A program made the position numbers and the translations under genes. Positions 18,961 to 28,499 of a stretch of DNA of 64,000 nucleotides are shown here, one piece after another. Origin of the DNA: Terriglobia bacterium (GTDB taxonomy: Bacteria > Acidobacteriota > Terriglobia > Bryobacterales > Bryobacteraceae); NCBI GenBank assembly GCA_020073145.1, contig JAIQFS010000004.1, positions 1 through 64,000 of the forward strand, given 5' to 3'. The stretch's first letter is position 1. Every line of letters starts with the position of its first letter. Below the pieces are notes generated by a model. It searched no databases. It worked only from the letters and a program-made list of their open reading frames with translations, and was not told the DNA's origin.

Positions 18961-20355
18961 ATGAACATCCAATTTGACAGCAAGAATCTGCTCGCCGACA
19001 TGGTCGGTAAAGAGCACGGCGTGACCCGCTCGGAGATCGAGCGCTCCGAATCGAAGGCGCTGAAAGCCCTGCGCACGTTGCGAAGGCAGAGCGAAGCGGG
19101 CCTCTACGGGTTCCCGCACTTGCCGTTTCAGGACACGGCGATCCGGGCGGTCACCCGCTATGCGGGCGAAGTGAATGGCACCTATGACACGGTGTGTGTG
19201 GTGGGGATCGGGGGCAGCGCGCTCGGAGTCTGGGCGCTCGATTGCGGCATTCGCGGTCCGCATCCAGTGCAAGGCGCTCACACGCCGCAACATCCGCGGC
19301 TGGTCATCCTGGATAATGTCGACCCGTCGTTCACGGCGCAGGCGCTCGACTCCATGGACCCGCGCAAGACGCTGGTGGTGGTGATCGCGAAATCGGGCGG
19401 GACGGCGGAAACGGTCTCGACCTTTCTGATCGTTCGCGAGTGGATGGAGCGGGCTCTGGGACGCCGCAAGGCCGCCGCCCGCATCACCGCCGTCACCACT
19501 GAAGGCAAGGGCGATTTATTCGAACTGGCGCGGGCGGAACGTTACCGCACATTCGGCATCCCGGAAAACGTTGGTGGGCGGTTCAGCGTACTCACGCCGG
19601 TGGGACTGGTGCCGGCAGCGTTGGCCGGCATCGACATCCGCAAGCTCGCGCGCGGCGCGGCGCGCATGACGCACTTCTGCTGGCAGCCGGACCTCGAAGA
19701 AAACATCGCGTTGCGCGCGGCTCTCTATCACTGGCTCATCTGGACCCGTAAACACAAATCCATTCAGGTGGCTCTGCCGTATTCGAATCACCTGTGGGGC
19801 ACGGCTTTCTGGTTCCGCCAGTTGTGGGCCGAATCGCTGGGCAAGGCCCACAATCTCAAAGGCGAGGTAGTGCATGCCGGCCAGACGCCGGTCGCCGCCC
19901 TCGGCGCCACCGACCAGCACTCGCAAGTGCAGCTCTACCTGGAAGGGCCGAACGACAAGGTCTTCACATTCTGGGCCGTGAAGAAATTCGCCTCGGCGGG
20001 CAAGATCCCCTCGCGGAAGTTCGGCCTGCCCGCCTTCGATGCGCTGGCAGGGCAGTCGCTGGCGCGGCTGATTGACGCCGAGCGGCGCGCCACGGCCGCC
20101 GCCATGGTGGAAGCGGAACGGCCGAATTGCACGGTGACGCTCGATCGCGTGGACGAAGAACACCTGGGCGCATTCTTCCAGATGATGGAGTTTCAGACGG
20201 CGTTTGTAGGGGGGATGCTGGGCATCGACGCGTTCGATCAGCCGGGCGTGGAGCTGGGCAAGAAATTCACCTACGGCTTAATGGGCCGCGAGGGCTACGA
20301 GCAGTATCGGCGCCAGTTCCAGACGTACGAACGAAAGCGCGCTCGGGCGAAGTAG
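18961..20355 (+). CDS. pgi: glucose-6-phosphate isomerase
   Basis: Interconverts glucose-6-phosphate and fructose-6-phosphate in the cytoplasm. The 464-residue product from ATG 18961 has the two SIS-type sugar-phosphate sites: VVGIGGSALGVWAL near residue 80 and VIAKSGGTAETVSTF. It also has the signature LWAESLGKAHNLKGE. ATG 18961 (MNIQFDSKNLL) is preferred over a TTG 30 bases earlier because the extra residues look non-native. It is shorter than the E. coli enzyme, as in many bacteria and archaea. A fabG-like gene follows after 4 bases. Confidence 0.92.
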   Translation: MNIQFDSKNLLADMVGKEHGVTRSEIERSESKALKALRTLRRQSEAGLYGFPHLPFQDTAIRAVTRYAGEVNGTYDTVCVVGIGGSALGVWALDCGIRGPHPVQGAHTPQHPRLVILDNVDPSFTAQALDSMDPRKTLVVVIAKSGGTAETVSTFLIVREWMERALGRRKAAARITAVTTEGKGDLFELARAERYRTFGIPENVGGRFSVLTPVGLVPAALAGIDIRKLARGAARMTHFCWQPDLEENIALRAALYHWLIWTRKHKSIQVALPYSNHLWGTAFWFRQLWAESLGKAHNLKGEVVHAGQTPVAALGATDQHSQVQLYLEGPNDKVFTFWAVKKFASAGKIPSRKFGLPAFDALAGQSLARLIDAERRATAAAMVEAERPNCTVTLDRVDEEHLGAFFQMMEFQTAFVGGMLGIDAFDQPGVELGKKFTYGLMGREGYEQYRRQFQTYERKRARAK

Positions 20356-20359
20356 ATTC

Positions 20360-21091
20360 ATGGACAACTTGAACGGGAAGGTGGCGTTGGTCACCGGAGG
20401 AGGGCGCGGCATCGGGCGCGCCATTGCGTTGGGGCTGGCCGGCGCCGGCTGTGACGTGGCGGTGAGCTACCGGGAACGGCAGACGGACGCGGAATCCGCC
20501 GCGGCCGAGATTCGGGCGGCCGGCCGGCGGAGCACGGTGATTCAAGCCGATGTATCCCGCGGCGCGGCCGTGGCGGAACTGGCGCGGGCCGCCGAATCCG
20601 GACTGGGGCCGGTCGACATCCTCGTGAACAACGCCGGCATGCTGAGGGTCCAGCGGATGGAAGACATCCGCGAGGAAGACTGGAACGAGATGCTCGCGGT
20701 CAATCTGACATCCTGCTTCCTCCTGACCCAGGCCGTGTTGCCGGGCATGCGCGCGCGACGCTGGGGGCGCATTCTGAATCTGTCGTCAGTGGCCGGCCAA
20801 GCCGGAAGCGTCATCGGACTGCATTACGCTGCGGCCAAAGCCGGCATGATCGGTCTGACCCGCAGCTATGCCCGGTTGCTGGCCAAGGAAGGAATCACGG
20901 TGAACGCCATCTCCCCGGCCCTGGTGGCGACCGAGATGGTGGTTGGGAACCCCGCCGTGAAGCCGGACATGATTCCAGTCGGCCGCTTCGGCGAGATCGG
21001 CGAAGTGGCGGACGTGGCCGTGATGCTGGCAGGCAACGGCTACATTACCGGCCAAACCATCAATGTCAACGGCGGCTATTATTTGGGGTAG
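20360..21091 (+). CDS. SDR-family reductase, FabG-like
   Basis: A 243-residue short-chain reductase, closest in feel to 3-oxoacyl-ACP reductase. It has the cofactor loop VTGGGRGIGRAIALG, VNNAGMLRVQ, the catalytic serine in NLSSVAGQAG, YAAAK, and the typical C-terminal GYITGQTINVNGG. Being directly behind pgi it is likely co-transcribed, but that does not fix its substrate. The 270 bases after it (21092-21361) contain no gene I can support; a TTGACA at 21215-21220 has no convincing -10. Confidence 0.85.
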   Translation: MDNLNGKVALVTGGGRGIGRAIALGLAGAGCDVAVSYRERQTDAESAAAEIRAAGRRSTVIQADVSRGAAVAELARAAESGLGPVDILVNNAGMLRVQRMEDIREEDWNEMLAVNLTSCFLLTQAVLPGMRARRWGRILNLSSVAGQAGSVIGLHYAAAKAGMIGLTRSYARLLAKEGITVNAISPALVATEMVVGNPAVKPDMIPVGRFGEIGEVADVAVMLAGNGYITGQTINVNGGYYLG

Positions 21092-21361
21092 CTGGAGCAC
21101 ACCCGCCCACCCTGGTAGACGCCCTCGCGAAACCAGCCGGTAGCCGCTTTAGCGCCCCCCATTAGTTAGGAGGATCTCCACCAAGTTGGCCGAAATATAG
21201 TCCGGCATTAACGTTTGACAGTCTTCCAGTAAGGCCCCACTGCCCTCAAACTGTTCTCGGAGATATACAGAATCGCGCCTCGGCCTCTGTTCGCAGGTTC
21301 CGCTACGGATCTGCTGGGAAAGGCGCATTTCAATCTGGGGCGCGGAAAGGACTGACGACGG

Positions 21362-22438
21362 GTGACGGACCTGAAAAAAGCGCGTGAATTGGAAGCGCTG
21401 CGCTACCACCAAGCTCTGAAGGCGCTGGATTCTCAAGAGCAGTCGCGGATCGGGCGTCTGAATGCGGAAATGGTGAACCGGGGGCTGCAGCGATCCGACG
21501 CCCGCCTGAAGGCCTTGTTCGACGAGCGCTTAAACAAGGTCAGTCTAGCCGTCGATCGAAGGATTGAAATCCGCCAAGATCTGGTTCGAAGCTGCCCCGA
21601 ACTGGGCTCGAACCTGGAGTTGAAGCGTCTCATGGATACCATTCTCGAAGATGTGACTCGGCTCCGGGAAGAGGCGCAGAAAGGCGGCCTGTTGATCGCG
21701 CCGGAAGTGTTCTCGGCGTTACAGGACCGGGGACGGGCGGGCATCGATGGCATCCGGCGTGAGATGACCGTGAACCTTCCGCCGAAGTCCAAGCAGGCTC
21801 CGGTTGCGGTCAGTTCTCGCTCGCCGGTCACCGTGCCGGCCAGTTCCCGAGTCGCGGCACAAGTTTCGCTGAACGCTCGCACCGTGCCGCCGAGTTTGGG
21901 AAGCACGCGCAGCACCGCGACGGTCGCGGTGAGCTCTCGGAGCACGGCCACCATTCCCGCCAGTACCCGCAACGCGGCGCCGGTATCGGCGGCCTCGCGC
22001 GGCTCGGCGACGGTTTCTGGAAATGTGCGAGTCGCGCCGGCAAGCCCGGCGAGCGCCCGCGGCTCGGCGACGGTGACCGCCGCCGCCGGAAACCCTCAGA
22101 CCACGGCCGCCCTGGACGCGGTCTACGCAAAGACCGAGCAAGCCATCAAGGATGCCGGCGAACGCAATGCGAAGCTTGCCGATGCCCTTCGTCAGCTTGC
22201 GGCCGCCATCAAAGCAGCCAACCGCACGGCGGACGAGCGCGCCGAATACCTGGAGCAGGTGCAATTCATCGCCGAACAGAGCGTGCGGCCGGAAGTGATC
22301 CGGCGGGTGAATGTGGTGAAGGGCCTCTTGTTCGCGTTGCGGGGCGGTCTCCAAAACGCCGCGAATGTGGCCTCCATCTTGAACACTGCCGGGCCCGTCA
22401 TGGCATCCCACTTCGGCTTGCGCTGGCCGTCGCGTTGA
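21362..22438 (+). CDS. protein with a decapeptide-repeat centre, function unknown
   Basis: I do not recognise this 358-residue protein. The start is GTG 21362. Residues 1-144 are charged and helical (MTDLKKARELEALRYHQALK onward). Residues 145-244 are ten tandem decapeptides rich in Ala, Ser, Val and Thr with an Arg at position 9 of the first nine. Residues 245-358 are again helical (AALDAVYAKTEQAIKDAG, then ADERAEYLEQVQFIAEQSV) with a final mildly hydrophobic stretch. There is no signal peptide or clear membrane helix. The repeat region may be an extended or beta-stacked linker between two helical domains. Confidence 0.7.
   Translation: MTDLKKARELEALRYHQALKALDSQEQSRIGRLNAEMVNRGLQRSDARLKALFDERLNKVSLAVDRRIEIRQDLVRSCPELGSNLELKRLMDTILEDVTRLREEAQKGGLLIAPEVFSALQDRGRAGIDGIRREMTVNLPPKSKQAPVAVSSRSPVTVPASSRVAAQVSLNARTVPPSLGSTRSTATVAVSSRSTATIPASTRNAAPVSAASRGSATVSGNVRVAPASPASARGSATVTAAAGNPQTTAALDAVYAKTEQAIKDAGERNAKLADALRQLAAAIKAANRTADERAEYLEQVQFIAEQSVRPEVIRRVNVVKGLLFALRGGLQNAANVASILNTAGPVMASHFGLRWPSR
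21794..22093 (+). repeat. ten tandem 30-bp (10-residue) coding repeats
   Basis: Reading from residue 145 the decapeptides include QAPVAVSSRS, PVTVPASSRV, TATVAVSSRS, TATIPASTRN, AAPVSAASRG and SATVTAAAGN. The period is exactly 10 residues across all ten units. Position 9 is Arg in units 1-9, and positions 2 and 4 are mostly small or branched. The DNA copies are strongly diverged, so the pattern is kept at protein level rather than being a fresh expansion. Confidence 0.85.
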
Positions 22439-22458
22439 GGATGGCGCGTTCCGCGCGG

Positions 22459-23040
22459 TCAGGCGCTCCGGACGGCCACCAGAAGGCCGCTCGACCAATC
22501 TAGAGAGACCACCGAGAACCCAGGGCTCGCGGTCAGTTCCGCAACCAACCTGGGGACCTTCGACGCGTGGCCCTCCGGCCAGTTGGGTTGGGGAAGCAGG
22601 TCGTCGACAATATAGAATCCGCCCGGGCCGACCACCCTCAGCGCTTCGTGCAGGCCTTCGTACTTACCAGCCAGGGCATCCGCGAAGACGAAATCGAAAC
22701 TGGCGCCGGGCTGACGTTTCAAAAACGACAAGGCATCCTCAGTCACCAGGGAGAGACGGGAATCGTCAGCCAGAATTTCCCGCGCGACACCCTGGACATC
22801 CGGGTCGGTATCCACACTGGTCAGGTGCGCGCCGACGTCCATTCCATCCAACAGCCACGCGGTGGCGACGCCGGTGCCGGTGCCCAGTTCCAGCAAGCGG
22901 CCCCCGGGCTTGGAGGCGGCCACGGTCCGCAGCAACGCCCCGGTCCGCGCTTCGGAGGCCATCGTAAAACCGATTTCGCGTGTTCGCTCGAGAACACGCG
23001 GCAGCCGGGCGGGCGGACGAATGGATGTCCATTCTTCCAT
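22459..23040 (-). CDS. class I SAM-dependent methyltransferase (O-methyltransferase-like)
   Basis: A 193-residue cytosolic methyltransferase. The SAM-binding motif is LLELGTGTGVATAWLL, followed by LTSVDTDPDVQ (motif II), DFVFADALAGKYEGL and GGFYIVDDLLPQPNW. The layout recalls caffeoyl-CoA-type O-methyltransferases, but the acceptor cannot be inferred. It starts 15 bases after the leuD stop and may be the last gene of the leu operon. Confidence 0.8.
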   Translation of the reverse strand: MEEWTSIRPPARLPRVLERTREIGFTMASEARTGALLRTVAASKPGGRLLELGTGTGVATAWLLDGMDVGAHLTSVDTDPDVQGVAREILADDSRLSLVTEDALSFLKRQPGASFDFVFADALAGKYEGLHEALRVVGPGGFYIVDDLLPQPNWPEGHASKVPRLVAELTASPGFSVVSLDWSSGLLVAVRSA

Positions 23041-23055
23041 GGCCGGATATCGAGG

Positions 23056-23661
23056 CTACGTCAGCGTGTTAATGGATCCCACGCGCCCAGCCTCGAAGGC
23101 GGCGATGCGGGCGTCGTGCTGCAGCATGTAGCCCATTTCATCGACGCCTTCGAGCAGGCAGTGTTTCGAGAAGCCATCCACGGGGAACGGCACTTCGCGC
23201 CCGGCGGGCGTGGTGAGCGTCTGGCGGGCCAGATCGATCTTCACGACGGCGGCCGGGTTCTGCTCCACCGCGCCAAAGAGCTCGGCGTGGACGTCGGGCG
23301 GCACAATCACCGGCAGCAAGCCGTTCTTGAGCGAATTCCCGCGGAAGATATCGGCGAAGGACGTGCTGATTACCGCGCGGAAGCCGAATTGCGTGAGGGC
23401 CCATGGAGCGTGCTCGCGCGAGCTCCCACAGCCAAAATTGTCGCCGGCCAGCAACACTTGCGCGCCTTGGATGCGCGGCTGGTTGAGAATAAAGTCGGGC
23501 TTCGGATTGCCTTGCTTATCGTAGCGCCAGTCGCAGAACAGGTTCGCGCCGAGGCCCTCTTTGCTGATGGTCTTCAGAAAGCGCGCGGGGATGATCTGAT
23601 CGGTATCGATGTTGGTGGCCGGCATCGGCACCAGGCGGCTTTCCACGTTCTGAAATTTCAT
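23056..23661 (-). CDS. leuD: 3-isopropylmalate dehydratase small subunit
   Basis: With LeuC it isomerises 2- to 3-isopropylmalate in leucine synthesis. The 201-residue product has [16 protein letters not shown] near the N-terminus and the swivelling-domain motif [14 protein letters not shown]. Its ATG overlaps the leuC stop by 4 bases, indicating translational coupling. Confidence 0.96.
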   Translation of the reverse strand: MKFQNVESRLVPMPATNIDTDQIIPARFLKTISKEGLGANLFCDWRYDKQGNPKPDFILNQPRIQGAQVLLAGDNFGCGSSREHAPWALTQFGFRAVISTSFADIFRGNSLKNGLLPVIVPPDVHAELFGAVEQNPAAVVKIDLARQTLTTPAGREVPFPVDGFSKHCLLEGVDEMGYMLQHDARIAAFEAGRVGSINTLT

Positions 23662-25058
23662 AGGAGGGTCCTCACGTCAGTCACAACGCCGGTGATGGCG
23701 CTGGCGGCGGCGGTCAGGGGGCTGGCCAGGAAGGTGCGCGCGCCGGGGCCCTGCCGGCCTTCGAAGTTGCGGTTGCTGGTGGAGACGCTGTATTGGCCGG
23801 GCTCGACCATGTCGCCGTTCATGGCCAGACACATGGAGCAACCGGGCTCGCGATAATCGGCTCCGGCGGCGCGGAACACTTCGGGCAGCCCTTCGGCGGC
23901 GGCCTGGCGTTTGACTTCCTGCGAACCGGGCACCACCAGGACACGCACGTTGGGGCTGACCTTCCGGCCCTTCAACACGCTGGCGGCGGTGCGCAGATCG
24001 GAGATCCGCGAGTTGGTGCAACTGCCGATGAAAACCACGTCGACTTTGTGCCCGACCAGCGGCTTGCCGCCTTCGATACCCATGTAGCGGAGCGCCTTTT
24101 CCAGATCGGCGCGCGCGCCGGGATCGGCGATCTGCGAAGGCGCCGGCACTGCCGCGTTGATCGAAACGCCCATGCCGGGATTGGTACCGAAGGTGATCAT
24201 GGGTTCGAGGCGGTCGGCGTCGATGGTGACGGTGTGGTCGTAGCGCGCGCCGTCATCGGTGGGAAGCTGTTTCCAGCGGGCCACGGCGGCGTCCCAATCG
24301 GCGCCCTTGGGAGCGTGCGGCCTGCCCTGCAGGTACTGGAACGTGGTGTCGTCGGGAGCGACCAGACCAGCGCGCGCGCCGCCTTCGATCGACATATTGC
24401 AGACCGTCATGCGCTCTTCCATGGAGAGCGCGCGAACCGCGGGGCCAGTATATTCGAAAACGCTGCCGGTCCCCCCGCCGATGCCGATCTTGGCGATCAC
24501 CGCGAGAATAATGTCCTTGGCCGAGACTCCCTTCTTCAGTGCGCCGTTCACCTGCACCTGGTAGGTCTTCGATTTCATTTGCAGCAAGCACTGCGTGGCG
24601 AGCACGTGCTCCACTTGGCTGGTGCCAATGCCGAAAGCCAGCGCGCCGAAAGCGCCGTGGGTGGCGGTGTGGCTGTCGCCGCAGACCACGGTCATGCCGG
24701 GCTGCGTCAGGCCCAGTTCGGGACCAATGACATGCACGATGCCCTGGCGGTCGCTGTGGATGCCGTAGAGCCGGATGCCGAATTCCTGACAGTTCTTGTC
24801 GAGCTGTTCGAGCTGCTTGCGGCCGAGCTCATCGACGATGGGAAGCGACCGGTCGGTGGAGGGAATGCTGTGGTCCACCGTGGCCAGCGTCAAGTCGGGA
24901 CGCCTCACTTTGAGGCCGCGCTCGCGGAGGCCCTGGAAGGCCTGCGCGGAGGTGACTTCATGAATCAGGTGGAGGTCGATGTAGACCAGCGCGGGAGCGC
25001 CCGGCTGCTCATGGACGACGTGGGAATCCCAGAGTTTTTCGATGATGGTGCGAGGCAT
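23658..25058 (-). CDS. leuC: 3-isopropylmalate dehydratase large subunit
   Basis: The aconitase-family subunit carrying the 4Fe-4S cluster. From ATG 25058 it has 466 residues ([15 protein letters not shown]); a TTG two codons earlier is the alternative. [20 protein letters not shown] is the substrate/cluster region. The cluster cysteines are seen in [14 protein letters not shown] and in [11 protein letters not shown]. It is the third gene of the leuABCD operon. Confidence 0.96.
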   Translation of the reverse strand: MPRTIIEKLWDSHVVHEQPGAPALVYIDLHLIHEVTSAQAFQGLRERGLKVRRPDLTLATVDHSIPSTDRSLPIVDELGRKQLEQLDKNCQEFGIRLYGIHSDRQGIVHVIGPELGLTQPGMTVVCGDSHTATHGAFGALAFGIGTSQVEHVLATQCLLQMKSKTYQVQVNGALKKGVSAKDIILAVIAKIGIGGGTGSVFEYTGPAVRALSMEERMTVCNMSIEGGARAGLVAPDDTTFQYLQGRPHAPKGADWDAAVARWKQLPTDDGARYDHTVTIDADRLEPMITFGTNPGMGVSINAAVPAPSQIADPGARADLEKALRYMGIEGGKPLVGHKVDVVFIGSCTNSRISDLRTAASVLKGRKVSPNVRVLVVPGSQEVKRQAAAEGLPEVFRAAGADYREPGCSMCLAMNGDMVEPGQYSVSTSNRNFEGRQGPGARTFLASPLTAAASAITGVVTDVRTLL

Positions 25059-25096
25059 ATCCAATCCAATGTGAACCGGGGCGGGGGCCGGTTCCT

Positions 25097-26179
25097 TTAA
25101 ATTGCGTCGCAGATGGCTGCGCCCACTTGTTCCGTGGTGGCGGGCGGACCGGAAGGGCGCAAGTCCGCGGTCACCTTCCCGCTCTTGAGGACGGCTTCGA
25201 TGGCCCCCTCGACCGCCGAGGCTTCCTTCTGCAAATTAAACGTGTAGGCCAGCAAGGCCGCCACCGAGCCGATGGCGCCCAGCGGATTCGCCTTGTTCTG
25301 GCCGGCGATATCCGGCGCCGATCCATGCACGGGCTCGTACAGCCCCACTTGGGCGCCCGAGGGCTTCCGGTCGCCGATGGAGGCCGACGGCAGCATGCCG
25401 ATCGAGCCCGCCAGCACCGCGCCTTCATCGCTCAAAATATCGCCGAACATGTTCTCCGTCAGCAAGATGTCGAAATGCCGCGGATTCAAGATCAACTGCA
25501 TGGCGCAGTTGTCCACCAGCATGTGGTCGAGCGCAATGTCGGGAAACTCGCGCGCCACCTCGGTGACGACGCGCCGCCAGAGCTGCGAGTTTTCAAGCAC
25601 GTTCGATTTATCCACCGACGTGACTTTCTTGCGCCGCGCGCCCGCCAGCCGGAACGCCATGCGGGCCACGCGCTCGATTTCCGAGCGCGTGTAGGTCATG
25701 GTATTGACTGCCCGCACTTCCGCGCCGCTTTCGGTAATGCCGCGCGGGGTCCCGTAATAAATCCCGCCCGTCAGTTCGCGGACGATGATCATGTCGGTGC
25801 CTTCCACCAGGTGGTTCTTCAGCGGAGACGAATCCAGTTGCGACGGATAGGCGCGAACCGGGCGCAGGTTGGCGTACACGCCGAGCGCCTTGCGAATGCC
25901 CAGCAGGCCTTTCTCGGGGCGCTTTTCCGGAGGCGCGTTGTCGAACTCCGGCAGCCCTACCGCGCCCATCAAGGTCGCGTCGGCGTCGGCGGCCAGGCGT
26001 TCGGTTTCCGGTGGAAACGGATTGCCGGTCTTGTGGATTGCCACGCCGCCCAGCAGGGCTTCCTTCACGGTCAGCGCATGATTCCATTTGCCGGCAACGT
26101 GCCGCAGGACGCGCACCGCCTCGCGCGTGACTTCCGTGCCAATTCCGTCACCGGGGAGAACGAGTATGTTCAGATTCAT
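25097..26179 (-). CDS. leuB: 3-isopropylmalate dehydrogenase
   Basis: Oxidises and decarboxylates 3-isopropylmalate to 2-oxoisocaproate using NAD+. The 360-residue product begins [20 protein letters not shown] and contains [32 protein letters not shown] and [19 protein letters not shown], all standard for the family. It lies 3 bases after leuA and 38 bases before the leuC ATG. Confidence 0.96.
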   Translation of the reverse strand: MNLNILVLPGDGIGTEVTREAVRVLRHVAGKWNHALTVKEALLGGVAIHKTGNPFPPETERLAADADATLMGAVGLPEFDNAPPEKRPEKGLLGIRKALGVYANLRPVRAYPSQLDSSPLKNHLVEGTDMIIVRELTGGIYYGTPRGITESGAEVRAVNTMTYTRSEIERVARMAFRLAGARRKKVTSVDKSNVLENSQLWRRVVTEVAREFPDIALDHMLVDNCAMQLILNPRHFDILLTENMFGDILSDEGAVLAGSIGMLPSASIGDRKPSGAQVGLYEPVHGSAPDIAGQNKANPLGAIGSVAALLAYTFNLQKEASAVEGAIEAVLKSGKVTADLRPSGPPATTEQVGAAICDAI

Positions 26180-26182
26180 TCG

Positions 26183-27364
26183 TTAATCCGCCACCACAGC
26201 CTGGGCTCTGTCGGCGCCTTGACCTTCGCGAATCAGCGCGATGATTTCCTCATCCATCAAGCCCTTCTTGCGCTGATCGGCAACCGTGGTGAAGCGTTGA
26301 TAGAGGCCGTCCAACTCCTCGCGGCCGAGATCGAAGCCCAGATCCTGGCACCGCTTGAGCAGCGCGTGACGCCCGCTGTGCTTGCCCAGCACCAGCTTGC
26401 CTTCAGGCACGCCGACCGACCGGGGATCGATGATTTCGTAAGTTGACTTCTCTTTGAGGTAGCCATCCTGGTGGATGCCCGCCTCGTGCGCGAACGCATT
26501 GCGCCCGACGATGGCCTTGTTGGGCTGCGGCCCGAAGGTAATGATGGAGCTCAGCATCTCGCTGGCCGCGAACAGATGTTCGGTGTGGATTCCAGTGTGG
26601 TACGGATAGCAGTCCGGGCGAGTCTTCAGGACCATCACGACTTCCTCGAGCGAGGTATTCCCTGCCCTCTCGCCGATCCCGTTGATGGTGCACTCAATCT
26701 GCCGCGCGCCGGCTTCGATGGCCGCGAGCGAATTCGGCACCGCCAGACCGAGGTCGTCGTGGCAATGCACGCTGACTACGGCGCAATCGCCCAACGCTTT
26801 CACCATGCGCCCGATCATTTTTCCGTACTCGGCCGGCACCGAGAAGCCGACCGTGTCGGGAATGTTGACCGTGCGGGCTCCGGCTGCCACCACGGCCTTG
26901 GCGACCTTTTCCAGAAAGTCCGGATCGGTGCGCGAGCCGTCCTCGGCCGAAAATTCCACGTCATCCACGTGACGCCGCGCCAGTTCGACCGCGGCCACGG
27001 CCTCATCCAGCACCTGCTGCTGCGTTTTCTTAAGCTTGTGCTTCAGATGAATTTCGCTGGTGGCGATGAAGGTATGGATGCGCGGCCGGCGGGCATGACG
27101 GAGCGATTGAGCGGCCCGCTCGACGTCCAGCGTGCAACTGCGCGCCAAGGCCGCCACGTGGACCCAGGGGAACTCGCGGCTGACGGCGTCCACCGCTTCG
27201 AAGTCGCCTTCGGAAGCAATCGGGAAGCCGGCTTCCAGCACGTCCACACCGAGCTCCACCAGTTTGCGCGCCATGCGCAATTTTTCCGGAACGGTCATGC
27301 TGCAGCCGGGCGACTGCTCCCCGTCGCGCAGCGTGGTATCGAAGATGTATACGCGGTCGGTCAT
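26183..27364 (-). CDS. leuA: 2-isopropylmalate synthase, short form lacking the regulatory domain
   Basis: Condenses acetyl-CoA with 2-oxoisovalerate, the first committed step to leucine. From ATG 27364 (GGTGA 6 bases upstream) it has 393 residues. It shows the HMGL-like TIM barrel start VYIFDTTLRDGEQSPGCSM, the metal-binding HCHDDLGLAVPNS, GIGERAGNTSLEEV and AFAHEAGIHQDG. It ends soon after the barrel and linker; the C-terminal LeuA dimer domain that binds leucine in longer enzymes is absent, and leuB follows after 3 bases. A homocitrate- or citramalate-type role is less likely given the leuBCD neighbours. Confidence 0.93.
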   Translation of the reverse strand: MTDRVYIFDTTLRDGEQSPGCSMTVPEKLRMARKLVELGVDVLEAGFPIASEGDFEAVDAVSREFPWVHVAALARSCTLDVERAAQSLRHARRPRIHTFIATSEIHLKHKLKKTQQQVLDEAVAAVELARRHVDDVEFSAEDGSRTDPDFLEKVAKAVVAAGARTVNIPDTVGFSVPAEYGKMIGRMVKALGDCAVVSVHCHDDLGLAVPNSLAAIEAGARQIECTINGIGERAGNTSLEEVVMVLKTRPDCYPYHTGIHTEHLFAASEMLSSIITFGPQPNKAIVGRNAFAHEAGIHQDGYLKEKSTYEIIDPRSVGVPEGKLVLGKHSGRHALLKRCQDLGFDLGREELDGLYQRFTTVADQRKKGLMDEEIIALIREGQGADRAQAVVAD

Positions 27365-27415
27365 GAAGTTCACCGATAGCAGTCATTATGGGCGCCCGAT
27401 CCCGGATTTGGCAAA

Positions 27416-27454
27416 TTTATAATTTTAGTGGTGAACATTAACCAGTGTTATAAT
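27416..27454. promoter_or_regulatory. divergent leuA/lysR control region with LysR-type box
   Basis: Between leuA and the LysR gene lie two copies of TATAATT (from 27418 and from 27449). Between them is TGGT-N8-ACCA (27429-27444), which contains a T-N11-A pattern. TAAC-CAGT-GTTA overlaps its right side (27440-27451). A minus-strand TATAAA at 27416-27421 could be the leuA -10, which would place the TGGT/ACCA box over its -35. The LysR -10 (27449-27454) ends 11 bases before its ATG. Confidence 0.5.
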
Positions 27455-27465
27455 TCAAGCTGGCG

Positions 27466-28335
27466 ATGGAACTGTATTCCCTGCAGGTTTTCCTGGCGGT
27501 CGCCACGGAGAAGAGCTTCTCGCGGGCCGCGGAAAAACTGCTGCGCACGCAGCCCGCGGTTTCGCTCGGCGTCCAGCGGCTGGAGCAGGAGCTCGGCGAA
27601 AAACTGATTGACCGCTCCGGCAAGGAGCTGATCCTCACCGATGCCGGACGCACGGTGATCGAATACGCCCGCCGTTTCCAGAGCCTGCAACAGGAGCTGG
27701 ATAATTCGCTAGCCGAACTGCGCGACAACTCCGCGGGCCGGCTGACCATCGGCGCCAATGAATCGGCCACGCTCTACCTGCTGCAGCACATCGAACGCTA
27801 CCGCGACCTGTACCCCAAGATTAAAGTGACGGTGCGGCGCAGTCTCTCGAGCCGCATTCCCGACGAATTGCGTGACGGCAACCTCGAACTGGGAGTCATC
27901 AGCTACGACCCCGGCGACGAACGCCTTAAGTCGAAAGTGATCTACTCCGATTCTCTGGTGTTCGTGGTATCCCCCAAGCACCGGCTGGCGCACCGCAAGA
28001 CGGTATCGATCGAAGAACTGGGCGCCGAGACCTTCATCGCCCACAACGTGCTATCACCGTACCGGGAGATCGTCATCCGCACCTTCCGCGAACGGAAGGT
28101 GCCGCTGGGGATCGATGTCGAGATGCCGACGATCGAGACCATCCGCCGCCTGGTACAGAACAACCTGGGTGTGGCCTTCCTGCCGCGCATGTGCGTGGAG
28201 CAGGAGATCGAGCAGAAGACCCTGTGCGAGGTGCGGGTCAAAGAGATGCACCTGGAGCGGAAGATCCGGCTGGTGTACCCGACGCGCCGCGCCCTCAGCC
28301 ACGCGGCGAAGGCGTTCCTGGACCTGGTGGGGTGA
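27466..28335 (+). CDS. LysR-family transcriptional regulator
   Basis: A 289-residue regulator. The N-terminal winged helix is MELYSLQVFLAVATEKSFSR through AAEKLLRTQPAVSLGVQRLE. The rest is the periplasmic-binding-like effector domain (GRLTIGANESATLYLL onward). It is divergent from leuABCD with a 101-base shared control region, so it probably regulates the leucine operon and itself; the effector is unknown. The start is ATG 27466. No ribosome-binding site is seen and a TATAAT lies just upstream, suggesting a very short leader. Confidence 0.9.
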   Translation: MELYSLQVFLAVATEKSFSRAAEKLLRTQPAVSLGVQRLEQELGEKLIDRSGKELILTDAGRTVIEYARRFQSLQQELDNSLAELRDNSAGRLTIGANESATLYLLQHIERYRDLYPKIKVTVRRSLSSRIPDELRDGNLELGVISYDPGDERLKSKVIYSDSLVFVVSPKHRLAHRKTVSIEELGAETFIAHNVLSPYREIVIRTFRERKVPLGIDVEMPTIETIRRLVQNNLGVAFLPRMCVEQEIEQKTLCEVRVKEMHLERKIRLVYPTRRALSHAAKAFLDLVG

Positions 28336-28499
28336 GACCACAGACGGCCCGTTCTTGTGTCACGCTGGAAATTCAACCTTGGGAGCGCGCGATGGCACGG
28401 CGGATCGTCGCGGCTGCTCGTCGAAGTTATCGTGGTCGATCACGCGGAGAAACCTTCCGGCAACTAGTCCGCACCGGCTTGGTGTGCCACCGCGGGTCC

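Noticed and set aside
21149-21436. Minus-strand 95-codon frame between the fabG-like gene and the repeat protein
   Set aside because: It overlaps the start of the repeat-protein gene and resembles no family I know; support is too weak.
21794-22093. CRISPR-like array from the 30-bp period
   Set aside because: Units are contiguous with no spacers, diverged in DNA, and lie inside a continuous reading frame with a conserved protein pattern.
22567-25100. Long plus-strand frames opposite leuD and leuC
   Set aside because: Histidine/glycine-rich antisense translations without motifs; both lie over well-identified genes.
28336-28499. Gene or RNA between the LysR and phosphatase genes
   Set aside because: Neither a terminator hairpin, a promoter nor a coding pattern could be supported.
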